NCBI GenBank assembly: GCA_900074885.1
Contig: FJUW01000006.1
Coordinates: 684,512-748,511 of the forward strand
Direction: 5' to 3'
From: Rhynchosporium graminicola
Taxonomy: Eukaryota; Ascomycota; Leotiomycetes; Helotiales; Ploettnerulaceae
Length of the DNA: 64,000 nt
Under the pieces are notes generated by a model that had not been told where the DNA came from, searched no databases, and saw only the letters and a program-made list of their open reading frames with translations. Position numbers and translations under genes: made by a program. Every line of letters begins with the position of its first letter. The first letter of the stretch is position 1. Shown piece by piece: positions 33,967 through 45,583 of this stretch.

Positions 33967-36106
33967 TATGGGAATCGCAAATGCCGGATTTGCGACTTGG
34001 TATCGATAATTCTAGCGAGGGATCTCGATCTTTGCGGATATTGAATGGAATCTAGCACGGCGTAGGCGTTGGCGTTGCCCTAAGGCATCATAGAAGGCAT
34101 GCGGGAGGCTTTTGATTTAGTGCTCCGAAATGGCGTTCGAGGAGATGTGATACAGTTTATTGATATCTAGAGATTACGATTGAGAATTAGGAGCAATTCT
34201 TAGCTTTGAAATTCGTCACGCTAATATACCACTCCTCACGAGTCAAAGCGGAATTGAATCACTCAAAATTCACCGTCAAGAAGCTACCTAGGAATGTAGA
34301 ATCTCGAAATCTCGCTATTAAATGAAACTTCTATAACTGCAGTCGAGCGACGTTCCTCCTTCGTAATCTGACCATATATTCTTCAGCTATCTTTGCATTG
34401 TCTCCTGCTTTCGGGACCGTGGAAGCAGCAAGTCGCCACATGAGCCAATTGAGTTGCATCGTGGTTTGATTGCTTCAAGTTGACCTCCTGTGTTTTCTAC
34501 ATCTTCTGTACGACCAACGCACACCACATCCTCTCTTCCTCCCTCTCTTCTCGCTCACCACACCAATCCCCTGCTACCACGCCGTATGGAAGCTCGAAAT
34601 CCTCCAGACACAAATCAAAAATATAAGCTCTATAACTAAGCTCAAGCGCTATCTTCGTTACCTCCAGCGCAAGCAATTATCTCTGCCCGACCGAGTACCA
34701 GAATTTGACTAGGGCGAGGAGATATCTGGAGACTTTAACCTTAAAGGAGGACTCTGCTTATCCTGCCCATGAGAATCTACCATCCTTCCTCCGAAGACAC
34801 TAACTGAGTCGGTATCCGATATAAAACTTCAGGCATGTGCACGAATGTCGTCACTTCTAATCAATAGGTATTTAAGCTACGATGTTATGGTTGGTGAGCA
34901 GTATCGAGCCTGCGAGTAATGGGTAATACGTTCTAAAGGTTAGGATTAGTTTGGAGCAGGTTTAGAATCAGGTTTTGAATCGGGAATACAATTAGAGTAG
35001 GGTTATTTTTCTTTATGTGTTTCGATGCACAAGTAGGTTGAAGTTTTTTGTAGCATATTGGTTGCCTGTGGGCGCGGAAGGACAAGAAATCTGTATGGGC
35101 GGGATGGGTGAAGTCTAAAGGAGGAGGACTACATTTTGGGGACGATCCGCTGGAAGTTTTGTGAGTAAGTGACAGAAGTTTAGTAAGTAAGCGACAGAGG
35201 CCTCTTGATCGGAGTCATGCTCGCGAACATGCACTTGATACAAGTACGTATTCGAAAGTCTTTACAAGTCTTTCTTTCCCCCGTGCTATTGGGTGTGGAA
35301 TGAGATTAGCCGTCATGTTTGCGAAGGAGACTTCAATGTCCTATACTCTAGCGCCATTTTGTGATCTGCACCATCCCAAACTTGATAGAACCAATGGTGC
35401 TGCTTGTGCAACGAGTTGCCATTTCATTGGCAGCAATGCATAGATACGATACCTTGATATTACTGATATATTAAGAAATCCTACAGTAGGTCTACAAACA
35501 CCTCGACCGAGAGTTGAGGCCTCTACCTGACTCTTCAAACGCGGACTTAAGGTTGTTGTTTTGTTCGCTACAAGACGATTCAGAGGAATAATAAATCAAC
35601 CACTAGAAACATAGCTTTGCGTACGACTGTCTACTGCAATCGATGCTTTTCTGTTGGATGTCCACAGCGAAACTATCTAGCCCACGATTTTAGGTTCCGA
35701 AAGCAACGAGGTACGATTCCGTGAGTGAGGACAGGATGATGAGATTCGGCGTAGCTCTGCCGGAAGCTGGTGGTCCCGATCCCACAATTTAGTTCTGACG
35801 ACCTTTACTACTGGTAATATGTGTATGCGCTTGATAGATGACATGGGAATATCTAGCTTCTACTTAGCTAAAGTAAGTCATGTGGAAATTCCTCATTAAT
35901 GAAGAGTGTTGATCGGTTCTTTGAATCTACAAATAACCCCTCTCAATGGGTAGGAGGGGGAAGTTCGAAAAGGCTAGAGCCCCCACCCAACTACACAAGA
36001 AAAACTTGTTGATTAGAGATTGAATCAAGAAACCGTGTTGCCGACACACGAATATACTCGTCAATAATCCCTGCTAAAGGGTATCGTGGGAGCCAAAACA
36101 AAGATA
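33967..36106. other. Intergenic upstream of the transposon
   Basis: No gene. A short direct repeat (gtaagtgacagaagttta / gtaagtaagcgacagagg, 35163-35200) and scattered ttagg-like words at 34940-35010 are the only structure I see. GC content falls towards 36100. Confidence 0.55.
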
Positions 36107-36108
36107 TA

Positions 36109-36150
36109 CAGAGGTACAGCGGTTAAGTGTTGTAAGAGGGGCCGAACAGG
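36109..36150 (+). repeat. Left terminal inverted repeat
   Basis: Begins cagaggtacagcggttaagt. The first 36 bases match the reverse complement of the right end exactly; after one mismatch, five more match (42 in all). Confidence 0.95.
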
Positions 36151-36254
36151 GGGCAGGAAGCTTTCCTTAAACAGGTAGCATTTTAGAAATGCACTTTACA
36201 TAGATTTCACGATTATTTATATATATAAAAATGTAAAAATCATTTAAGAAATGA

Positions 36255-37328
36255 TTAGTATTTTGTAAATCTTCCTTCCGCTTGAACTACTGCTTCACAT
36301 CGAGCTAGCATACTCTCGATCAATTCCCTGAATTCGTGCTCTCCGACATTTTCCCACGCCTCCTTTACAGCCTCTCGAAGCCGACTATAGGACATATTAT
36401 CAGGGTAGTGATCTTGAAGGTAGTTTTTCATAATATGCTAGACTCTCTCGATTGGGTTTAAATCAGGAGAGAAAGCAGGCCAGAAAATAACTACTATTCC
36501 ACGCTCCCGAAGGTCTTGCTTCGTGTCGCCGGCGGCATAACCCGGGGCTGAGTCTTGCATGAGTACTAGATGATTTCCTTGACGCCTCATAAGCTCAATA
36601 TACCCGTGGATCACCGGTACTGTGTGTTGACAGTATGAATCTTAGTCTATCGAGCCCTAATCCTTCTCCCAGAAGATACCTGGTCCTTTCGTATATCCGT
36701 GAAAACATCCCCAGAACATCCAGCCTTTCTTCCTTTGAACTCTCTCAACGATACAAGTCTCGTCCCACTCTTTACCGGCTCTTCGAGTCACCCAGGTACG
36801 AGTATGTCTTCCTCCGGTAATCCAAGTCTCGTCTGTCTAAAGTATTCGATACTACTGATCGAGAGTCCAATTCTTATGCTCCTCAGCCCAGGCTAGTCGG
36901 ATCTTGCGATTTGTCTCTGAAATAGGTGGTTTTCGCATAGCTAATCGTCGGTAAAACCCTTCTCGTAGAAGGGCGGATCGAATAGCATCCTTCTTAACTC
37001 CAAATTCAAGTGCGTTAGCTAGTTGAGTATAGCTCATACGCCTATTTTGCTTCGAGGCACATACGAATTCGACTAGCTCTTCGACTTGAGCTTGAGTAAG
37101 AATAGGAGGTCGACCTGGCTTTTTCTTCGGAGTAGCTCGAGTATTAATTGCATAGTTGATTTGTCGTATCGTAGGAGTGAAAGGTAGGTAGCTCGAAATT
37201 TGACTATAAGACCAGCCGATTGAGTGAAGAAGAGTAATATCACGGCGCTGATCGCGTGTAAGCTCAGGAGCTTTCGTATATTTCGATCTAGTAAGAGCTA
37301 TAGGAGCCTCAATTATGACTTCTGACAT
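36255..37328 (-). pseudogene. Tc1/mariner transposase (DD34E), five in-frame stops
   Basis: A 358-codon frame runs from the ATG at 37328 to the TAA at 36255 with no frameshift, but it contains five internal stops (the first at 36852-36854). The N-terminal half has paired helix-turn-helix features (LTRDQRRDITLLHSIGWSYS, then KKKPGRPPILT as a linker). The catalytic half shows TDETW, MQDSAPG and SPDLNPIE, with 34 residues between the second Asp and the Glu, as in Tc1-type DD34E enzymes. The stops are TAG or TAA at places where TGG (Trp) or CAA (Gln) is expected, and GYAAG replaces an expected GHAAG. All fit CpA-to-TpA change, the RIP signature. Confidence 0.92.
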
Positions 37329-37427
37329 CTTGATAATATTTTGAACACTTCATTACTCCTAAGATACTATCTAATACGTGTCCATAGCCATTCTAGTAAT
37401 GTTACCCACATAGGTTTAGCTCTAAAC

Positions 37428-37469
37428 CCTGGTCGGCCCCTCTTACAACACTTAACCGCTGTACCTCTG
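37428..37469 (-). repeat. Right terminal inverted repeat
   Basis: Reverse complement of the left end over 42 bases with one mismatch; followed by TA. Confidence 0.95.
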
Positions 37470-37471
37470 TA

Positions 37472-38137
37472 TGCAAGATCAATCCGTGGAACTCAAATCT
37501 TACTACATTCGAGACAACGAAAGGAATGCCGTGAGAAAATAGATGATACTTGAAGGTTTGTAACAACTACCAATGTAGACATTACGAAGAGAAGCTCTCG
37601 ATTGCCATAGGACACGGCTTTCGATTGCAACCACTCCATATCGAATCTCAGACTGCAAGTGAAGCCCGTCACGCGGGGTCAATGAATATGTACTCCGCAC
37701 ACCTTACGGAACGCAAATATAGTGTAGGAAGAGGAAGCTCCGAAAGTTTGCTTGTTTCATGTCTCTGTTTAGCCGTCGGACAGCGGTCCGCTCGCTTCTA
37801 CCCGCAGTAAATACAGTTCTTCCGTTTGACCTTACCTATTCGTCCTAGTTGAACATTCTTTCCCCATACACTGACATGTGTACTATGAGTGCATCTGTAC
37901 TCGTGATACTTATCGCACCAATGATTGGTTTTCGTGCCCATTCGAGTTCGATGCTGCAATGCACGTCTTTGTACTCCGAAGCTCGAACGGACCGGAAACC
38001 CTGGATTTGGTGGGGTGGCGATCATCATGATCGATCATGATTCTGGTCACCCCTCCTTTGGTATATGTTTTCCGAAAGCCCCCAAAGCTATCTGAACAGG
38101 GCCCAAGTCTAATCTTACTCAGTTAATCTTGGTTAAA
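37472..38137. other. Intergenic between transposon and fasciclin gene
   Basis: No gene. Small open frames on both strands lack motifs. The last 100 bases should be the promoter and leader of the fasciclin-domain gene. Confidence 0.6.
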
Positions 38138-39635
38138 ATGAAGGTTCCTTGGATTATAACGCTGGTTCCCAGCACTTTCGCTATAACCTTACTTCAAGTT
38201 CTCCAGACGAATCCAGAACTCAGCACCTTGTATGGATATGTCAATGCCTCTGCAGACGCAACCGCGTTCCTTGCCAGTAGCAACAACTTCACATTTCTGG
38301 CTCCGAGCAATAATGCGATCTCGACTTTGGTGAAGAGAAAGGGAAATGCTACTTTGACTGGAGATTTAATTCTGGCAAGTCTTCAATATGGGATGCTCAA
38401 AGGAGGATACCCGACACTTTCGTTCTCGGATGCTTCGCAATACGTCCATACGAATCTGGCGAATCCCGGATATTCAAACGTCACAGGTGGGCAGGTCCTC
38501 GAGTTGACTGCAGATGAGGGCGGTAATGCCCAAGTCGTGTCAGGAAACAAGACTACTTCTAACGTAGCAGATGTAAGTGCTGCAATTTCAATTTCAGATC
38601 CTCAACTCACACTCATCAGGAACTACTCTGTAGCGGTGGAATCGTCCACATCATAGACAAAGTCCTCTCCATCCCTGACCCAGCGGTCCTGCAAATCTCC
38701 GCCGCAAAAATGGAATACTTCGTCTCGATTCTCAGCACAGCCGGATATCTCAACACCGAAAAAGCAGATTACGTAGATGGGATTATGCGACTTCCAGATG
38801 TGACATACTTCATACCCAATTCTGCTGCTGCTTTGGCAGATGCGACTCTGAAAGCTGGGAATTCGACAGCAGAGGAGTTGAAGGCGGTGTTTCAGTATCA
38901 TGTTGTTCCTGGGTTTTTGGGATATAGCAATGTGTTGAAAGATGGGATGAGTTTGAAGACGCAGGAAGGGAAAAACTTGACTATTACGATGCAGGATGGA
39001 GAGATATTTGTTAATTCTGCAAAGGTTGTTGCGTCGGATTATGTCGTGGCGAATGGGGTTGTTCATGTCATCGACAGGTAAGTATTTCGAAATTTGGCAT
39101 TGGCATGACTAACGAGAACAGCCTCCTTGATCACTTCAATAATTCACCACCACCAAAAGCCAACAAAAATTCAGATTTGATTACGAGCTCGAGCTCACTA
39201 ACGAACTCATCAACGACTTCTGATTCAGCTCCGGCTCCTAAATCATTCGACACATCCTCACCAGATAGGAAAATATCCTCCTCCCAAGGCCTCTCAACAG
39301 GCACCAAAATCGCCATTGGTGTAGGCGTAGGTGTCGGAAGCCTCCTTCCCCTCGCCGTGATTATCGGCTTCCTAATTCGCAAACATAAGAACGAGAACAA
39401 GTGGAATAAGTACAAGGAGTCTGACCTCATCTCAAATACCGACAGTGCACCAAGTGAGATGGAGAGTTTCTACCTGCATGGAGGCACCATTCACAAGAAG
39501 GATAATGGTTACGCGACGGAATACAGGGTGGAGAAAATTGATCGGCATAGAATGTCAATTGGGCCTGAGATTCCGATCAGAAGTCCGGGGAGGGCCTTGC
39601 GACGGGAGAAAAGCGAGCATGAATCTTACCTTTGA
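38138..39635 (+). CDS. Fasciclin (FAS1) domain cell-surface protein with one membrane helix
   Basis: Three exons (38138-38572, 38620-39077, 39122-39635) give 468 residues. A signal peptide is at 1-17 (MKVPWIITLVPSTFAIT). Two FAS1 domains follow: ~18-165 with FTFLAPSNNAIS and GGIVHIIDKVLSIP, and ~170-315 with VTYFIPNSAAAL, FQYHVVPG and NGVVHVID, the H1/H2 boxes of the family. A Ser/Thr-rich stalk (~320-385) leads to a helix (IAIGVGVGVGSLLPLAVIIG) and a basic cytosolic tail. There are several N-glycosylation sites. FAS1 proteins mediate cell adhesion and cell-wall contacts; yeast-like relatives affect vacuolar and surface functions. The family is clear; a specific role is not. Confidence 0.92.
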
Positions 39636-40382
39636 ATTTTGTAGATAGAGGATGGAACTGGCGCTTGGTGCAGGTAATTTGGTTCAAATTAGCGACAATA
39701 TCTACACGAAACAACAAGCTCTTATTCCACTGTGGTATGCCACTATGCCCCATAAATGCCATACCGGTATCGCCGTACAGTTGCCGACATCTTAGACAAC
39801 TCAGGAGCTATATGAGCTGGATCTCTTGCTTCCTGAGACTTCTCTGTTTATGTGTGGTTCTCCTACGTTTGTGCCTGGGGGCAAATGCTCTCCCGCTTTG
39901 TCATCCTGTGGCCCTTTCTACATGAACTTCAAGGAAACTAAATTACATTAACTCGGTGAGACGTGTTAGTCAGGTAAAGTGTAATCTTATAAACATCTCG
40001 TCCGATGGTAATTTATAATTTTAGGTAGCTCGGAGTAAGGTAGCCGAGAAGAGAAGACTAACGTTTATTCAGGGGTAGGGTGGAGGAAGTTGGAAAGGAC
40101 TGTCAAATTATGGTAATTTTCCTTCCTTGTAAGATTACAAAGAACCTTACACGATTGTTCGACTGACCCCACCAGGTGAAAAAATCAATCTATAGTTTTG
40201 AGTAGTCGTCTCAGGCTGAAATCCTTAATTGGATCGGAAATATAATTGCCTTTCTGGGGAATCTTGGCAGTGCAGGGGATGGTACAAGCGAAGCACTTTG
40301 CTGATGTATAAACAAGCTACTGTCCCGAAGGTTCAGGTTTCCGAGGTTAAATGGAGAATACATCGTCTACTTCTATGACAAA
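39636..40382. other. Intergenic: promoter side of the xylanase gene
   Basis: No gene. Holds a TATAAA at 40307-40312 and single GGCTGA (40214) and CTGGGG (40254-40259) words described separately. Confidence 0.6.
40207..40312 (+). promoter_or_regulatory. Putative promoter elements of the GH11 gene
   Basis: TATAAA at 40307-40312 lies 71 bases before the ATG. GGCTGA at 40214 fits the GGCTRR site of the xylanase activator XlnR/Xyr1, and CTGGGG at 40254 fits the SYGGRG site of the carbon repressor CreA. Such short words occur often by chance, so the regulation is only suggested. Confidence 0.35.
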
Positions 40383-41215
40383 ATGCTTTTCAACTTCTTC
40401 AAGTCCCTCCTACTCACGGCGGCTCTAGCGAAAGCTATCTCGCTCGACGAAGAAGTCTTTGGTCGATCCTTCGATCTCGGCAGCAAGCTCCACAGGCGTG
40501 ATGCGAATGCTTCTCTGCCTAGCGATAAACAGGGCACCGGCTATCACGACGGGTATTTCTACTCTTTCTGGTGGGATGGTATGGGTGGAAATGTGACCTA
40601 CCACAATCTAGACAAAGGCTCCTTTAGCGTCACATGGAACAACACCCACAACTTTGTCGCTGGAAAGGGATGGAATCCAGGATCGCGCAAGACCATTGTC
40701 TATAATGGTACATGGAACGCCATAAATGTCAACTCATATGTTGCGTGCTATGGGTGGTTTGTGTTTCCGTTAGCTGAGTAGTACGTTGATATCCATCTTA
40801 TCCATCTTCAAAATCTCAGCGATGTTATTTTCGATATACTTAAACCATGCACAGCTATGTCGTCGAGGCCTACGGCGAATACAAACCCAGCGCCGGAACC
40901 GCCAGCAAAGGCACAGTTGAAACCGACGGCGGGATCTACGACATATACCAGACGGAACGCTACAACATGCCATCCATCAATGGTACTGCTACATTCAGCC
41001 AGTATTGGTCTATCCGTCAGACGAAGCGAGTCGGCGGCGAGATCACCATTGGCAATCATATTGACGCTTGGGCAAAGAGCGGGCTGGATTTGGGAACGCA
41101 AAACCTCCAGATCATGGCCGTTGAAGGATACCGGAGTAGTGGCTCGGCATACATCACAGTGAGCGAGAAGGGTGTTGATGGTGTACCGTATCCTAATCGG
41201 ACCAATTCGCACTGA
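40383..41215 (+). CDS. GH11 endo-1,4-beta-xylanase, secreted
   Basis: Two exons (40383-40780 and 40855-41215) give 252 residues. A signal peptide ([18 protein letters not shown]) is followed by a propeptide ending at a Lys/Arg-Arg site (SKLHRRDA). The beta-jelly-roll core has [34 protein letters not shown] and the thumb-side [10 protein letters not shown]. The catalytic pair is Glu132 (PLAE) and Glu223 ([10 protein letters not shown]), 91 residues apart as usual in GH11. The enzyme cleaves xylan in plant cell walls. An odd feature is FVFPLAE where GH11 usually has TRNPLVE or TTNPLVE, so the floor of the cleft before the nucleophile is changed. No carbohydrate-binding module is present. Confidence 0.95.
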
Positions 41216-42061
41216 AAGCGCCGCATAGATGACGGAATGATGGTGTTTCATGGAGAGCGCCACTAGTTCATTCGCTTCGTTGTAAATATAAGTTACTGAT
41301 GTATATAAAAATGAGTATTGCAACCCCCCCCCCCTTGCCGCAATAGGCAGGAGAATGAAACCCTCTTACAATGCGATCGAAGCAGAACACAATTATCACA
41401 CCTGTGTGTAGAGACAATTCGTAAGATTAAAAGGTATAGTATCCAGTCGAGAAATGGAGCGATTCATCCGGAAAATATCAAACTCGAAAGTTTAATATGT
41501 ATGACATGTCGGCTGTGAAGTGGTTGAAGGAATTCCGAAATCTCACTCTCATCTGCCGTCGATAACTGAGAGTGGATTCCGGACATCAAAGGAATAGGGG
41601 TGGGAGACTGGGAGCTACAAGCACACAGCCTGGGCAATCTTGTGGTTGAGAATGAAAAGTATATATGCGTAAGTGGCATTCACTGCAAGGTTTCCTCTCG
41701 ATGCACACATATTTGCGGAGAAAAGTATTTCTTTGGTCCAAAGTACTCCGGGGCAATAATTTCTATGCCCGATGATACTCAATCCGTGATGCTAAAGCTT
41801 CATTCCAAACTTGCCTCGGACTTGGTCACGTTGCAGTCTCGTCTCTTTGTGCTCGGCAAGTCACTCGTTCCGGCTTCAATCGCGCTCTTGACAAAGGAAT
41901 TTGATCTGGTCGTGGGATTTCGACTCTCGATGTCCGCTATCTAGTGGAACAAGGAAGAACAAAGAGCCCTGCTCAGATACAATTAAAGTCAAACATGTTT
42001 CCATTGTGTAGAATGCCAAATCACCACTTGTTTGGCTTGTTCAACGTTTTGTTGCAGCAAC
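41216..42061. other. Intergenic with poly-C run
   Basis: An 11-base C homopolymer lies at 41324-41334. Overlapping open frames at 41600-42384 are not supported by motifs and conflict with the gene starting at 42062. Confidence 0.6.
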
Positions 42062-44446
42062 ATGGCACCTCATCCAATTCATCCGACGGTTCCAGCACCT
42101 CCAGCACCACCTGCTCTGCCATTGACTGCCTGGGCTCGAAAGTATGGAAAGTTTTCGGTCAACGATCGCAAGAGCGGACTTACACCTACAGGATACACAT
42201 TTCCGCGACTAGGGAACCAATTGAACTCGGAGAGCATATACGAGGCGCATCAGACGAGGAAGTTACTGGGATTTACTTCACGAGAGCTTGGTCAGCTCGA
42301 TTGCTTGCCAACGAGAGAACTCGTGCCTTCGACTCTGCCGACATATATCTTGCCAATGTTGAGGATCGAAAACTGGGAGATTGAACCTGCTCAACCCGAT
42401 TTCGGCCGCGATGCTTTATATCCTATGGCGAATGGTCAAGGAATGTGGGTTGCTAGCAATCCCGTGGTTTGGTCTCTGTTGAAGCCGATACTTTCTCTTG
42501 CAACCACGATGCTTATGTCTATACATATCCTGCCGTGGGTAAGATTTTGTTTTGAATCGACAAGACTGTACTGACAATATAGTAGTTTGACGCACTTATA
42601 AATGCTCCGCGAGTGCCAATACCTGCGACAAGATTATCGCCAGAGGATCAGGGACGAAATGACCTGTATTCTTTCCAAGCTCGCCCAGCGATCCAATTCG
42701 GACAGCCGACAGCATCGCCGATCGATAGAGACAAAGCGTTTTCCATCCTACAACATCAGTTCAAGTACACCTTTGGCTTCATGAAATTTGGCGAGGATCC
42801 GCAAGGTTCTGAACATGATCCCGAAGCCTCCGCCATGACATCCACAAACTACGATTACATGCGGTACGATCCCACACCAAACAAGATACCGCGAGTCTTC
42901 ACTTGGCTAGACTATGCAGGTTTCGAGCACTTACTGCGAGATGATCTCAACTCTGCCGAGAGGATGTGCATTGAATGGTCGGTCGCCAATACAGTATTGC
43001 TCCCGTCTGGTCTAAAATCCTAGCTTACGATTAAGCAGATTGCACACGAGGTGATGCATGCTATCATGTATCTGCGCACAGCACTCAAGGGTGACTTCCA
43101 TGGTATTGAAAACTACTTCGAGTTGGAGGCTTTGGCAGAAGTTGGGAATAGCTTTGAGAAGGCCGTCTGTCATCCGCTACTGACTTTGTGATGTAACTGA
43201 CAAACGATAGATCAATCTTGGTAGCACGAGGCCATTCTTAACAGCTGACAGACTTCAAAGCCCACCCGTAGCCATCCCTCCCCTTGGATACTTTTTCCAC
43301 CGGCTATACCCCACAGCTTATAACATTGAGGACATGGATCCCGATGGCGCTGTGCTGATAAATCCAAGCATCAGCATGGTAGATGAAGCCTTCCCCATAC
43401 CAATTACTTTTTACGAGGACATGCAACAGGAACCATTCTGGTCGGTAGCAGTTAGAAACTTCGGACATGGTCTTCTGCATTACCGCTCTCGAAAAGAAGG
43501 TTCCAGAACTACCCTTTCAATAACCAGCAACACGAGAGAAATCACGTACAGTAAGCGGAAGCGATTTTCGGCTTTGGGCCACGCCTACCCTGCTCTAAAC
43601 AATCGGTTCATAGCTGGTGTTGAAACACTACGATTAGCTCTACTTTTGACACCAGAGGAACGACGAGCTATGGAGTTCGGCCGGAGCCTGTTGATCAGCT
43701 CCAAGGGCGAGCAGGCATTCTGGGATAGCTCGGCGCTGCAGAAAACACGCGTGGACGCGGCTATGACAATCATGGGATCAGTCAACAACGTGCAACTTAC
43801 ACAGGAAACGCAGCGTACTGTTCTTCTCGGCTTGATACAATGTATGGTTGAAGCAATTTCTAATCATCAAGTGCAAATCGCGGCAATACACGGTCTCGAG
43901 GCTGTCAACCGGGTGACCTATCCAGACCGTCGTGCTGCTCTCATGGAGTGGAACAGAGGTACTCGAGTGTTCCTCAATGCCCTCCAAACCGCGAAGAAAG
44001 GAAACCATATTGAGATTACTCCCATGCTCTTGGATCTCGAAGTCGCTCGTATGGTTCTTGTCGATCCAAACAAGTTGACACAGCTAACCACCGAGGAACT
44101 CAACGAATTCCAATCTATCAAGATAGCACGCGCGGAATATATCCAGGGTAACTTTACCAGCTGCCGCAACATATGTGCAGGTATTCTAGGCACGAACTGG
44201 TGTTCGATACTTGCGCGATGCAGTGCTTCGGCCATCTTATTTGCATTGGATAAGGATTTGTATGGGGGCTGGGACGAGAGGAAAGGAGACTTGGTAATAG
44301 CGAACGATATGATGGATTACTGCTTTGCTGCTGCGCCGGCGGCTTGGAAAGCGCTTTGGGATAGCTTGAAAATTGACCTGATGGATGCAGTGAATGCTCT
44401 TCAAAGACCATCAAGTCCGAATCAACAGCTACCAGAAACAGAATGA
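42062..44446 (+). CDS. Putative HExxH zinc metallopeptidase, uncharacterised fungal family
   Basis: Four exons (42062-42538, 42586-42993, 43039-43164, 43211-44446) join in frame to 748 residues. Residues 20-30 are proline-rich; I see no signal peptide. Exon 3 begins with IAHEVMHAIMYL: His298-Glu299-xx-His302 forms the HExxH zinc site. It is followed 20-27 residues later by ENYFELEALAE, whose Glu could be the third ligand as in gluzincins. The ~420-residue C-terminal part is mostly alpha-helical with Arg/Glu-rich repeats and no family I know. The donor of intron 2 (GTATTG) and of intron 3 (GTCTGT) are non-ideal, yet the frame is kept across both. Function is unproven; a cytosolic or peri-membrane peptidase is a guess. 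Confidence 0.7.
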
Positions 44447-45583
44447 GCAATCCGTGTGATGAAATTGCCGGTCGGACCTTCATTGAAGATGTTGAGTTGG
44501 GTGGTAATGGATTAGATATTTTCTTCTCAGAGATGACCCTATCAAGGGAATCTTATTCCCTGTATGTACCTTTCATCTGGTCGCATCGATTTGTTGTTCG
44601 AATCTAAGCAGTACCTTTCTCTACAACGTTAGTCAGAAAGCCGGAAGTCGTTTTCAGGGGTCTTCAAGGCCTAGATTGTATCATTTTCTCAGTAGGCTGA
44701 GGAGCATTGGGCGACAGATGGGACAAGTCTTTCGAGATGAGCTTTGACAGCTGTGAACGAACAATTATTCGAATCATTCCGCCTTACGATCCAACCGTAA
44801 TGCAAAGAGAATTGTGGTGTCCTTGTTGACTGCTGTAACTGCTACGATTTTCTGCTTGGTTACAGAACTTGGTGATGTCTTGTGCTCGTGACTTTCAACA
44901 ATCAATTGGTTGTTTACCTTGGCCTCGCTTGTTTTCCAGCCTCAGGTTCAGCAGCTGGACCTGCAGTAGAACTCTCCAGAGGTTATCGCCGACTCTTTGG
45001 TTGCAAGTTGATATTGCCCAGAGGACAAGATGCAATTCTTAATCTCAGTCACCATCAAACTCGATCTTAGTGCGCCAGAATCGCTGGAACTTGATGATTA
45101 TACTAAAACAAGTCAAGACTCGCCAAACTGGCTTTCCTCGTTCACTTTCCTATCCAACCACTCTGACATGATGCGACCTGAATTCCAGATAGCCAAAAGG
45201 GAGGTCCCGGGTGGGGCTATGGCTAGTACAAAGCGATCCTCCGAGGCTTTGTACTAGCACGGATGGTTTGCGGGGTGAACAAAGCCCTGAGCGATTGCAA
45301 GCCTATCGGCATTGTAGGTCCCGATATTGTGGCTGAACTATTTATCGCAGCCGTCGTTGCTTTGTTAGTCTTCTAATACCCTTTTGTTTTAGACATTGGT
45401 CGGATTCTACTCAGGGAAATGAAGATCCTGAGTTGTGGCGGAGGTGGACGTAAGGGTCTACTTTGCGTATATAGAGGAAGATCTACCTCGTTCTTTCAGA
45501 TAGATGATGATTGGAGTTCATCAATTTACAAGTCTTGACTTCCAGGTATTAGGAAGCTCGTCTTCATTTTACATAGCTGCAAG
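44447..45583. other. Intergenic
   Basis: 3' flank of the HExxH gene and promoter of the lipase gene. Open frames at 44882-45257 have no motif or spliced continuation that I could find. Confidence 0.55.

Larger units (their letters stand above)
36107..37471. mobile_element. Tc1/mariner-type DNA transposon (degenerate), 1361 bases
   Basis: Inverted terminal repeats define the element at 36109-37469, flanked on each side by a TA (36107-36108 and 37470-37471), the classical Tc1/mariner target duplication. The transposase reading frame lies on the minus strand and is broken by stop codons, so the copy is probably inactive. Terminal repeats are still almost perfect, so an active relative could in principle mobilise it. 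Confidence 0.95.

Noticed and set aside
41600..42384. Two plus-strand frames ahead of and across the HExxH gene start
   Set aside because: They are out of frame with the gene's exon 1 and show no motif.
44882..45257. Two short plus-strand frames between the HExxH and lipase genes
   Set aside because: No signal peptide or motif; interrupted soon after and without splice partners.
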